This document shows positions 44,720-51,699 of a stretch of 64,000 nt of DNA, piece after piece (within the stretch, counting starts at the first letter, position 1; every line of letters starts with the position of its first letter). The stretch is from a virus, in IMG/VR virus record IMGVR_UViG_3300017917_004503, positions 1-64,000 of that record, one strand, 5' to 3'. Made by a program: the position numbers and the translations under genes. The notes beneath the pieces were generated by a model. That model worked only from the letters and a program-made list of their open reading frames with translations, was not told the origin of the DNA and ran no database searches.

Positions 44720-46228
44720 ATGGACAACAACCAGAAATTAATATCACAAATAGCTGACCTTAGCAGAAATCTTAATATTGTTAATGATTCTCTGAAAGCA
44801 AATAACAAGGGTATCGAATCACTTTTAGAAACACAAAAAAAATCGGAAAAGAATAGACAAATAGGTTCCGATAAAAATGCACAATTGGATTCAATATCTA
44901 ATGATTTTTCCACGTTTTCCAAAGATATTAAAGAGATGTCTAAATCTCTTTCTAAAATGACAGAAGCCTTAGAAAATCAGAATCTTAAAAATTTTGATTT
45001 CAAAAGTCAACAAGTTAAAGGATCTTTCCAAAACGGAGGCGTGGCCAAAGAAAGTGGAAACTATATAGTAGGAGAGAACGGTAAAGAAATCGTAACACTC
45101 CCTAAAGGTGCTGGAGTTATCCCAATCAACACTAAAGATTTAATAGAAGGCTTAAAAAAAGTTCCCGAACTATCAGGATTACTTAAGGATGGAGATTCAA
45201 TAAATGTCACTGGTTCAATATCAAGTAGAGATAGGGGAATTTTATCTAACGATGGTAAAAAAATAAGCTTATATAGACTGATTGATAATTACGAAGAGGA
45301 TCTGGCTCTAGCAGATGACAAAGATCCTGAAATTAGCAAAACACTAGAAAAAATTAGTGGATATTTACAATCACTGGAAGCTTTAGATGCAGAAGCTGGA
45401 AAAAGGATTGATGCTGAATTTAATATGATTAGGGAGGAGAGAAGTAAGCTTAAGGAAAAAAGAGGTGGGGAAGAAACTTTTGAAGATTTTAAAGAAAAAC
45501 AAAGAATTTCAGAGGAGATAAAGAAAAAACTCCCTCCCCAAGAATATAATGAACTGGGAATTGCTAAGGCTGAACTTGAAGCTGAGAAAATGATCCTCTT
45601 AAAAAAGACGGAATCTGGTGAGATTAAGAAACCTCAGACTGAAGAAAAAGCTGAATTCACTTCAGCTAAAACCGATTTGAAAAAATCTGTTAAAGAACCT
45701 GAAGTAGAGAAAAAAGAATCTTCTCTATTCTCTAAGATCTCTTCTAGTGCTGGCAGGATAACAGAAGGAGTTGCCGAAAAAACTGGTTTAGGTGGGGTTT
45801 TATCTTTAGCAAAAAAAGGAATTGGTAAACTTTCAGAAAAATCTGTTGCTAAAAGCGAAGCTGAAGTACAAGGATCATCTCAAAATGCTCCTAAAGCAAA
45901 TATGGAAAAGAATATTAGTAAGCTTTCTCCTATACCATCTAAACCTGAAATTAAACCAGAATCTAGTATTTCTGAGAAAAATACACCTACTCAGACTGCA
46001 CCAAAAAGTACACCACCCCAGGCAGCACCATCTAAACAACAGGAGTCTAATCAATCTTCTAAAAAATCAGAAAAGACCTCTTCTACCCCAACAGATAATA
46101 AGGGTATAAGTTCAGATGATCTAAATGATATTAAAGGTGCTCTTATTAGAATTGCATCTTTGTTAGAAGGTCCACTTACTGTTTCTCCGTTGGATTCCCC
46201 ATTTAGACCCGACTCTAGAAGAATATAA
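44720..46228 (+). CDS. Tape/hub-like structural protein
   Basis: 502 residues. The N-terminal 90 residues form a coiled coil (LISQIADLSRNLNIVNDSL). A glycine turn segment, FQNGGVAKESGNYIVGENGKEIVTLPKG (about 100-128), resembles the 'GG-apG.yivGE.GpE.v.lp.Ga' motif common near the C-terminus of phage tape-measure proteins. The rest is Lys/Glu-rich helix and then a Pro/Ser/Gln-rich disordered region (about 390-470), ending in a short ordered tail. It could be a tape-measure or hub protein or a tail-tip chaperone. It is short for a tape measure, so the role remains open. Confidence 0.5.
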   Translation: MDNNQKLISQIADLSRNLNIVNDSLKANNKGIESLLETQKKSEKNRQIGSDKNAQLDSISNDFSTFSKDIKEMSKSLSKMTEALENQNLKNFDFKSQQVKGSFQNGGVAKESGNYIVGENGKEIVTLPKGAGVIPINTKDLIEGLKKVPELSGLLKDGDSINVTGSISSRDRGILSNDGKKISLYRLIDNYEEDLALADDKDPEISKTLEKISGYLQSLEALDAEAGKRIDAEFNMIREERSKLKEKRGGEETFEDFKEKQRISEEIKKKLPPQEYNELGIAKAELEAEKMILLKKTESGEIKKPQTEEKAEFTSAKTDLKKSVKEPEVEKKESSLFSKISSSAGRITEGVAEKTGLGGVLSLAKKGIGKLSEKSVAKSEAEVQGSSQNAPKANMEKNISKLSPIPSKPEIKPESSISEKNTPTQTAPKSTPPQAAPSKQQESNQSSKKSEKTSSTPTDNKGISSDDLNDIKGALIRIASLLEGPLTVSPLDSPFRPDSRRI

Positions 46229-46291
46229 CATTGATTATCAACCCGTTTAAAAATTGTTAATGTTTGATTTTTTCTTCCCGTTTATTTTTAC

Positions 46292-46299
46292 TAGATTTG
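46292..46299 (+). promoter_or_regulatory. Host-type (Bacteroidota) -7 box TAGATTTG
   Basis: A perfect TAnnTTTG match 16 nt before ATG 46316. A TTTG lies upstream at 46262 but at a longer spacing than the usual -33/-7 distance, so only the -7 element is convincing. Confidence 0.5.
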
Positions 46300-46315
46300 T
46301 AAAAATTCTCACAGT

Positions 46316-46921
46316 ATGGAAATCTCACTATCAACCGGAAGCTTTAGTACCTTTCTAGATTTTAACATTTTAGAATCCGGACTCATTGATGTAAACAACT
46401 GGAAGATCTCCCACAACAAAAATGATGGATTCAAAACTATCAAATGGGATAATTCTGAATATCTCAATCCTGAACTATTAACTCTACACGAAAACCAGAA
46501 ATTACTTAGGAATGATTTGATCTATTTAAAAATGGCTTCAATCTGGGGAAAAAATTCACATTGCAAAAGAATGCAAGTCGGGTGTCTTATGGTAAAAGAT
46601 AAATCTATTATATCTGACGGTTATAACGGATCACCCACAGGATTTCCTAATATTTGTGAAGATCAAGATATGACGACTTTACCGTATGTTTTACATGCAG
46701 AGGCCAATGCAATTACTAAATTAGCCAAAAGCACCCAAAGTTCAGATGGATCTACAATATATGTAACACTATCACCCTGTTACGAATGCTCTAAGTTAAT
46801 TATTCAATCAGGAATTAAAAGAGTAGTTTTTAATGAATTATATAGAAAACCTGAGTCTCTTCAATTTCTTTTTGAAGCAGGTATCGAAATTGTAAAAATA
46901 TCTAACCTTAACCAAATTTAA
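46316..46921 (+). CDS. cd: dCMP deaminase
   Basis: 201 residues. Zinc and catalytic motifs: HAEAN with H127 and E129, and PCYEC with C155 and C158. These are typical of deoxycytidylate deaminases, which convert dCMP to dUMP for dTMP synthesis. KMASIWGKNSHCKRMQVGCLMVKD opens the catalytic domain near residue 73. The first 65 residues are an extension of unknown role compared with common phage dCMP deaminases. A host-type -7 box precedes the gene, consistent with expression before late genes. T4 has the same enzyme (cd). Confidence 0.9.
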   Translation: MEISLSTGSFSTFLDFNILESGLIDVNNWKISHNKNDGFKTIKWDNSEYLNPELLTLHENQKLLRNDLIYLKMASIWGKNSHCKRMQVGCLMVKDKSIISDGYNGSPTGFPNICEDQDMTTLPYVLHAEANAITKLAKSTQSSDGSTIYVTLSPCYECSKLIIQSGIKRVVFNELYRKPESLQFLFEAGIEIVKISNLNQI

Positions 46922-46927
46922 GTTCAC

Positions 46928-47539
46928 ATGCAGCAATCTAAGGAAACCAACATTCAAAAATTAGCTGAAGATTTTATCAGCAAAAAAACCGACAAATCCT
47001 TTGCGGATCTTTTTAATCGTCTCAAACCCGGGGTTTCCAATCATTGTTTTCTCATTCTCAAGGACACTGAGCTTGCAGAGGATGCCTTTTTAAACACCAT
47101 GTCTAAAGTTTGGCAGAAGATAGATCAGTATAAATTAGAGAGAGGTAATTTTTCTACCTGGTGTTACAATATTGCCCGAAATGAATCTCTTTTACTAATG
47201 AAATCCAGAAAAAAACTGGTTAACCATGAAGAAATAGATTTAGAGTTTCTATCATCTAAAAACACCCTTGGGGAAATAGGCGGAGTTTACACAATAGAGG
47301 ATGATCCAGCATACGCATTCTTCAGTGAGGAGAACACCATCGACTCTGTCTATGAGTCTGTTTTGGACGAGATCAGATCATTACCCGAAACCTATAGAGA
47401 TATTATGATAGACCGTGAGATCCACGGTATGAAATATAAAGATATAGCTGATAAATATGGCATAAAGAAAAGATCGATTGCTACCAGAATCAGAAGAGCT
47501 AGAGGTAGAATAAGAAAGAAGATTGACGAGAAACAATAG
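46928..47539 (+). CDS. ECF-like sigma factor
   Basis: 203 residues with both conserved sigma-70 regions. Region 2 spans about 20-95 (ELAEDAFLNTMSKVWQKIDQY, NFSTWCYNIARNESLLLMKSRKK). Region 4 is a helix-turn-helix at about 150-200 (RSLPETYRDIMIDREIHGMKYKDIADKYGIKKRSIATRI), with a basic C-terminus. A linker of about 50 residues joins them. This is the architecture of ECF (group 4) sigma factors. It follows dCMP deaminase by 6 nt. A second, gp55-like factor is encoded at 54504, so this phage appears to carry two specificity factors. Which promoters it reads cannot be told from sequence alone. Confidence 0.88.
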   Translation: MQQSKETNIQKLAEDFISKKTDKSFADLFNRLKPGVSNHCFLILKDTELAEDAFLNTMSKVWQKIDQYKLERGNFSTWCYNIARNESLLLMKSRKKLVNHEEIDLEFLSSKNTLGEIGGVYTIEDDPAYAFFSEENTIDSVYESVLDEIRSLPETYRDIMIDREIHGMKYKDIADKYGIKKRSIATRIRRARGRIRKKIDEKQ

Positions 47540-47562
47540 CACAAAAAATCATATAATCTAAT

Positions 47563-48006
47563 ATGTTAGCGATATTCAAATTTATAAAGGTCTGGAAAGA
47601 TGTAGCTATTTATAGGGATTATTTAAAGATAATAAAGAAAGAATCTCTAAATTCCCCTGTTTGGTCTAGAAAAAATCTGAGAAAGGATTGGTTCGGAAGA
47701 ATCTATACCGTCGTGAACTTACCCCCTGAAGTAATTTTTTCGGCTGATTTACCTAAAGAATCCAGACCATCGTTTGTTATGAATGAGATCAAGCCAATTA
47801 ACGACTATATGAAGTCTCTTAATCTCCAGGAGATATTAACTTTAAGTATAGAGGAGGTTGAGAGCACAAACGCTGAGTCTTATTTGGTTGTTTATCAATA
47901 TCTTTTTAGAGAGTTAAACTGGATTTGGATTTTTAGATTTGTGATCGAGTTGATTTTTATAACGACATTAATTATTAAATGGGATTGGATAATAAGCCTC
48001 TTTTAG
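47563..48006 (+). CDS. Small membrane protein, C-terminal anchor
   Basis: 147 residues. A basic N-terminal half with no recognised motif is followed by a hydrophobic C-terminal segment rich in Trp/Ile/Phe (about 117-147, LNWIWIFRF, LIFITTLIIKWDWIISLF) that should be a membrane anchor. The 28 bp overlap with the nuclease gene suggests coupling. It could be a superinfection, lysis or membrane-tethering factor; no family recognised. Confidence 0.55.
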   Translation: MLAIFKFIKVWKDVAIYRDYLKIIKKESLNSPVWSRKNLRKDWFGRIYTVVNLPPEVIFSADLPKESRPSFVMNEIKPINDYMKSLNLQEILTLSIEEVESTNAESYLVVYQYLFRELNWIWIFRFVIELIFITTLIIKWDWIISLF

Positions 48007-48818
48007 TACCTGGCCATGATCATCTCATGCAAGCTAAATCTGAAATTGAAAAAAAGCTTTTAGTCTTTAAAGATAAAAACTTTACTTTCGATGAAGATTC
48101 TCATACGTATAGGTTTAACGATATTAAATACGACTCTGTTACGACATTTCTTAAGACATTTAAAGTTCCCTTTGATCGTGAATATTGGTCGAGAAAAAAG
48201 GCTGAAGAGAGAGGCGTAGACGTTTCCGTTGTTTTGAATGAATGGCAAGAAAAAGCTAATAATGCGACTAGTTTAGGTACAAGAGTACATAAATACATTG
48301 AAGATTTTTGGAGCGGTGAAAATCCTGAATTTCCCAGTGATGAGAAATTGCTAGAGAGAATTCAGAGCTTTGTTGATATCTATAATAGAAAACTTCATGT
48401 TTTGCTTCCTCTTAAATCAGAGTTGAAAATTTTTTCAAGGAGATGGAGATTGGCTGGAACTATTGATCAGCCTTTTCTTTTTTGGTCTTTTCATCATGAA
48501 AGACCTTTTTTGATTATAGGAGATTGGAAGACTAATGGCGAATTTAGAGACGATTCCCACCCAAAGGGTAGATATAAAAAATTACTCCGACCTTTTTCAC
48601 ACCTTTACGAAAATCACCATAATGAATATTCTATACAGATTAGTCTCTATAGGTTAATTTTAGAAGAAGAAGCAAACATAGAAACTCAGGATGGATTTTT
48701 GTGTCACATAGGCCCAGAAGGACCTGCCAAAATCTATAGAACTAAAGATTTGAGAGAACCACTTAAAGTGTTTCTAGATCACAATAGAACTGAATTTGAT
48801 ATTTTTAATATTGATTAG
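47979..48818 (+). CDS. PD-(D/E)XK nuclease
   Basis: 279 residues. The middle to C-terminal core carries the RecB/Cas4-type active site: LGTRVHKYIEDFW (conserved histidine region, about 96-108), RLAGTIDQPF (about 156-165, motif aspartate), LIIGDWKTNGEF (about 179-190, D-x-K) and YSIQISLYRLIL (QxxxY-like). Such phage exonucleases act in recombination or genome processing. The N-terminal VTTFLK, EYWSRKKAEERG region is also seen in this nuclease group. The start is uncertain: ATG 47979 overlaps the membrane gene, and ATG 48027 is an alternative. Confidence 0.82.
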   Translation: MGLDNKPLLVPGHDHLMQAKSEIEKKLLVFKDKNFTFDEDSHTYRFNDIKYDSVTTFLKTFKVPFDREYWSRKKAEERGVDVSVVLNEWQEKANNATSLGTRVHKYIEDFWSGENPEFPSDEKLLERIQSFVDIYNRKLHVLLPLKSELKIFSRRWRLAGTIDQPFLFWSFHHERPFLIIGDWKTNGEFRDDSHPKGRYKKLLRPFSHLYENHHNEYSIQISLYRLILEEEANIETQDGFLCHIGPEGPAKIYRTKDLREPLKVFLDHNRTEFDIFNID

Positions 48819-48862
48819 AAACAAAAGTGGATAATTGATCTAAAAAAAAGAAAAAGAAAAAT

Positions 48863-49387
48863 ATGGCAAATAATAAAGCATCCAAGAAAATGACAGAAAC
48901 CGGTCCTGGAGCATCATCAGAGGTAGATTTCCAAACCATGAATCCTGAATCTGATATTATGATAGATCAGGAATTAGTTAAATCACTTGAAAACAAAATC
49001 AAGGATAAAAAAGAGGAAATTAAAAACAAGGTTTATGCTATTACCTTCTCTGAAGATCTTCTACAGAAGTATGAAAAATTCATAAACGAAGAAGCTGAAT
49101 GGAATTCGACCGAGGCTATTGGAGTTAAAGAGATAGCTAAAAATATACAGAAAATAAAGAAGGATGGTGTAAAAAACGGTGTTATTTATCTAGGAGCACT
49201 GGCTTTAGAAGCTACCCATTATTTTATTTCTAAGAGTAAGGGCAAGGGCTTAAAACAAGCCGAAGCTTTCATTGATCTCTATAAACCTTTTGACCAGGCA
49301 CTATCTGATGCTAAGATGGATGCAGCAGAGGTAAAAGACCTAGATAAACAACTTGCTGCAGCAATGCAAGGCATTTCTTTAGGATAA
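48863..49387 (+). CDS. Hypothetical helical protein
   Basis: 174 residues. A polar, probably flexible N-terminus (ASKKMTETGPGASSEVDF) is followed by helices, with a short hydrophobic helix GVIYLGALALEATHYFI (about 111-127) too weak to call a membrane span. An Ala-rich C-terminus (LDKQLAAAMQGISLG) closes it. Preceded by an A/G-rich stretch and followed by a good terminator. Function unknown; a virion protein is possible. Confidence 0.6.
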   Translation: MANNKASKKMTETGPGASSEVDFQTMNPESDIMIDQELVKSLENKIKDKKEEIKNKVYAITFSEDLLQKYEKFINEEAEWNSTEAIGVKEIAKNIQKIKKDGVKNGVIYLGALALEATHYFISKSKGKGLKQAEAFIDLYKPFDQALSDAKMDAAEVKDLDKQLAAAMQGISLG

Positions 49388-49408
49388 ATTACACACTAAA
49401 TAAAACAA

Positions 49409-49437
49409 AACCAGTCATTTTTGATTGGTTTTTTTTG
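49409..49437 (+). terminator. Rho-independent terminator
   Basis: AACCAGTCA pairs with TGATTGGTT (nine pairs, one G-T) around a short T loop and is followed by eight Ts. Separates the 48863 gene from the late box at 49452. Confidence 0.85.
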
Positions 49438-49451
49438 TGACTTTTAAATTT

Positions 49452-49460
49452 GATATATAA
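49452..49460 (+). promoter_or_regulatory. Late-type promoter box GATATATAA (P8)
   Basis: 16 nt before ATG 49477 and directly behind a terminator. Confidence 0.7.
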
Positions 49461-49476
49461 ATGAAGTAAATTAATT

Positions 49477-49785
49477 ATGAAACAGCTACAAAAAATCAAA
49501 GAAAATTCTTGGGCAATAACTTTAGTTTTAAGTGTTTTGCTTTTCTTTAAACAATGCGGAGTTAGTAGGGATATTGATAGAATACAGAAGGATCTGAAAG
49601 TAATCTCTAAAAATGTTGATTCAACACAAAATCAACAGATGACTAAAGATGAGGTAAAACAAACTATGAATGAAGTTATGTTTGATTTCCTTATTTATGA
49701 AGACGATTTCGATAAAGGTAAATCTTCTCTATCAGATATTAAATCAAAAATTAAATCGTCGGTTGATGGAAAAGGCCAAGAATAA
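49477..49785 (+). CDS. Small protein with N-terminal membrane anchor and coiled coil
   Basis: 102 residues. One hydrophobic segment (about 12-26, WAITLVLSVLLFF) is followed by a charged helical region (ISKNVDSTQNQQMTKDEVKQTM). The cysteine after the hydrophobic stretch (FKQC) does not fit a lipobox well, so a membrane anchor is more likely than a lipoprotein. The layout is that of an i-spanin or a similar lysis accessory protein, but no family is recognised and no o-spanin is apparent. Overlaps the next membrane gene by 20 bp. Confidence 0.6.
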   Translation: MKQLQKIKENSWAITLVLSVLLFFKQCGVSRDIDRIQKDLKVISKNVDSTQNQQMTKDEVKQTMNEVMFDFLIYEDDFDKGKSSLSDIKSKIKSSVDGKGQE

Positions 49786-50449
49786 GTTAGTAAACGGTTT
49801 TATAATTAGCACCTTTGTTGGACTTTATTTAATCGTTTCAGTTATCTCTACTATCCACGTTATAGAGTTCTTCGAACTCTCTAATCCTAAGTGGCTCGCA
49901 ATCTCTTTGGCATTAGCTTTCGAAGTTGGTGCAGCAGCATCATTGTCATCACTTATAGTTCTTGATAAGATGAATAAATTTTTGGTTTGGATCTTGTTTA
50001 TAGTTTTAACATGTATGCAAGCTATGGGTAACACATATTATGCTTATACCCACATACACGATTTCCAATCATGGAGTGAGCTATTTGGTCTTGTCGATGA
50101 TGATTTAATATATCAGAAAAGATTGTTATCTATTATAAGTGGTGCAATTTTACCTTTAGTTTCATTGGGATTCATAAAATCTTTGGTTGATTACATTAGA
50201 CCAGAAGACAAAAAAGATGAAGTGCCAGAATCTGATTTAATAGAACCTTCTTTAGAGCCAGATTCTAAAGAAGATCCTTCAGAAATCTCAGATATTCTAA
50301 ATACTGAACAAATAGAAGAAGCTCAAGAAGCTCCTGTAGAAAATCCTATAATAGAACAGATAGAGCAACCGGTTGAAGTAGTGCAATCTATTAATAGAGG
50401 TAAAACTGGATACATTCCTCAGGATCTGAATCCAACAAAAATAAAATAA
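49766..50449 (+). CDS. Four-helix membrane protein with acidic tail
   Basis: The likely start is ATG 49766 (MEKAKNKLVNGF), giving 227 residues. Four hydrophobic segments are visible: about 10-34 (FIISTFVGLYLIVSVIS), 43-66 (WLAISLALAFEVGAAA), 73-93 (FLVWILFIVLTCMQA) and 120-142 (LLSIISGAILPLVSLGF). A long acidic Pro/Glu-rich cytoplasmic-type tail (about 150-227) ends in GYIPQDLNPTKIK. It is expressed with the previous membrane protein from P8. A holin-like or virion-membrane role is possible; no family recognised. Confidence 0.6.
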   Translation: MEKAKNKLVNGFIISTFVGLYLIVSVISTIHVIEFFELSNPKWLAISLALAFEVGAAASLSSLIVLDKMNKFLVWILFIVLTCMQAMGNTYYAYTHIHDFQSWSELFGLVDDDLIYQKRLLSIISGAILPLVSLGFIKSLVDYIRPEDKKDEVPESDLIEPSLEPDSKEDPSEISDILNTEQIEEAQEAPVENPIIEQIEQPVEVVQSINRGKTGYIPQDLNPTKIK

Positions 50450-50455
50450 GAAAAA

Positions 50456-51127
50456 GTGTCGAATAACAATCTTGATTTTGATGGGGGTTCAGCTCTATCC
50501 GTTGGAACCAATAATTTTCCTGGTGGATCTGCCGGATTTGCTCTGGATCCTATGGAAGGAACAACAGGGCCACAAACTTTCGTTACCACATATACTAACA
50601 TAGCCCAGAAAAAAGCTGATTTAACAAGAGTTAATGCAACTTTTAGGGATTTTAACGATCAGCCAGAAATTAAATTTATCAAGGAATCTTTTGATGTCAT
50701 TCAGCAAGCGGATACGCTCGATTATCTTGATGTTGCTTCTTTTTTTCATCCTCTCCAATCTTTTTCTGATTTCCAGAAGCAAACCTTTATAATTGGACCT
50801 AGAAATTCTGTTAATTTAGACCCTTCTGGATTCGAAGGAACATCTGGTGAAGCTTCAATGCTTATGGCAAGAGCTTATTACTTGCCAGAAACTGAAGAAG
50901 ATGAGAAAATATTGTTCTGGGATTATAAAGGAATGGGTAGGAATGTGATGGGTCAATTCATGGTTTTAACCGGAGCAATAAAAGAAGATTCTCATTGGAA
51001 GGGATGGGATTTAGATCCCTTTTCGACGTATGGACACACAGGACCTGCCGATTCTGCACAGGGTGGATTTATTTTCACTAATCCCACAGAACGAAATGTT
51101 AAATTAACAATAATAACAGCTAACTAA
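50456..51127 (+). CDS. Small structural protein A (GTG start)
   Basis: 223 residues from GTG 50456. A Gly/Ser/Asn-rich N-terminus (about 1-50) is followed by a beta-rich body. The C-terminal part (FWDYKGMGRNVMGQFMVLTG, then GWDLDP, then GGFIFTNPTERNVKLTII) aligns by eye with the end of the next gene, so the two are paralogues. Probably a decoration, head fibre or baseplate component. No known family recognised. Confidence 0.6.
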   Translation: MSNNNLDFDGGSALSVGTNNFPGGSAGFALDPMEGTTGPQTFVTTYTNIAQKKADLTRVNATFRDFNDQPEIKFIKESFDVIQQADTLDYLDVASFFHPLQSFSDFQKQTFIIGPRNSVNLDPSGFEGTSGEASMLMARAYYLPETEEDEKILFWDYKGMGRNVMGQFMVLTGAIKEDSHWKGWDLDPFSTYGHTGPADSAQGGFIFTNPTERNVKLTIITAN

Positions 51128-51130
51128 AAA

Positions 51131-51613
51131 ATGGCAACTCAACCGATAATTTGTCCTTATGAAGAGGGTACAGGATTTAGATTCCATAGAGGAAATCTCG
51201 TTTTAGATGAAGGTGGCATGAAACTCCCAGTTTATCTAGAATTAGGTGACATGTTCCAGGAAACACCAGCTTTTAGCAAAAGTAGGGTTTTTCTAAAAGC
51301 GGGTAAATGTTTTTTACTCAGCCAAACTAATATAGGCGATAATGACGGATATGTGTCATTCATAGCAGTTAAAGTTACATATCCTTCTTCTGTAGTTGAG
51401 TCTAAAAAATATTTGGAGTGGACATATTTAGGAAATACCTATTACATGGGTGAATTAATGGTTTTATCTGGTAAAAAGCTATCAACAACAGATTCTATAC
51501 AGGAGGGATGGTTTTTATCGAAACCTGGTGTTGAATCTCAATTAGGTGGTATAGTTTTTTGTAATACACATACTGATATAGACGTTAAAGTAGAAATACT
51601 TGTGTGTAAGTAA
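51131..51613 (+). CDS. Small structural protein B (paralogue of A)
   Basis: 160 residues, beta-rich. It shares with protein A the sequence of an aromatic strand (LEWTYLGNTYYMGELMVLSG), a GW segment and a terminal strand GGIVFCNTHTDIDVKVEIL. It starts 3 nt after protein A. The pairing suggests that the two assemble together or at alternative positions in the virion. Confidence 0.6.
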   Translation: MATQPIICPYEEGTGFRFHRGNLVLDEGGMKLPVYLELGDMFQETPAFSKSRVFLKAGKCFLLSQTNIGDNDGYVSFIAVKVTYPSSVVESKKYLEWTYLGNTYYMGELMVLSGKKLSTTDSIQEGWFLSKPGVESQLGGIVFCNTHTDIDVKVEILVCK

Positions 51614-51666
51614 ACAAAAAATAAGATTTAGGTTAAATATATAGTAGAAAGTTTTCGTTCCCTATT

Positions 51667-51675
51667 GGGATATAT
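51667..51675 (+). promoter_or_regulatory. Late-type promoter box GATATATAA (P9), with a second TATATA box upstream
   Basis: 24 nt before ATG 51700. A related AAATATATAG occurs at 51634-51643, so two starts are possible. Confidence 0.65.
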
Positions 51676-51699
51676 AATAAGAATAAAAAAAACAAGACC

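Noticed and set aside
49477-49785. Lipoprotein signal in the small membrane protein
   Set aside because: The residues before the cysteine (FKQC) do not match a lipobox; a simple membrane anchor fits better.
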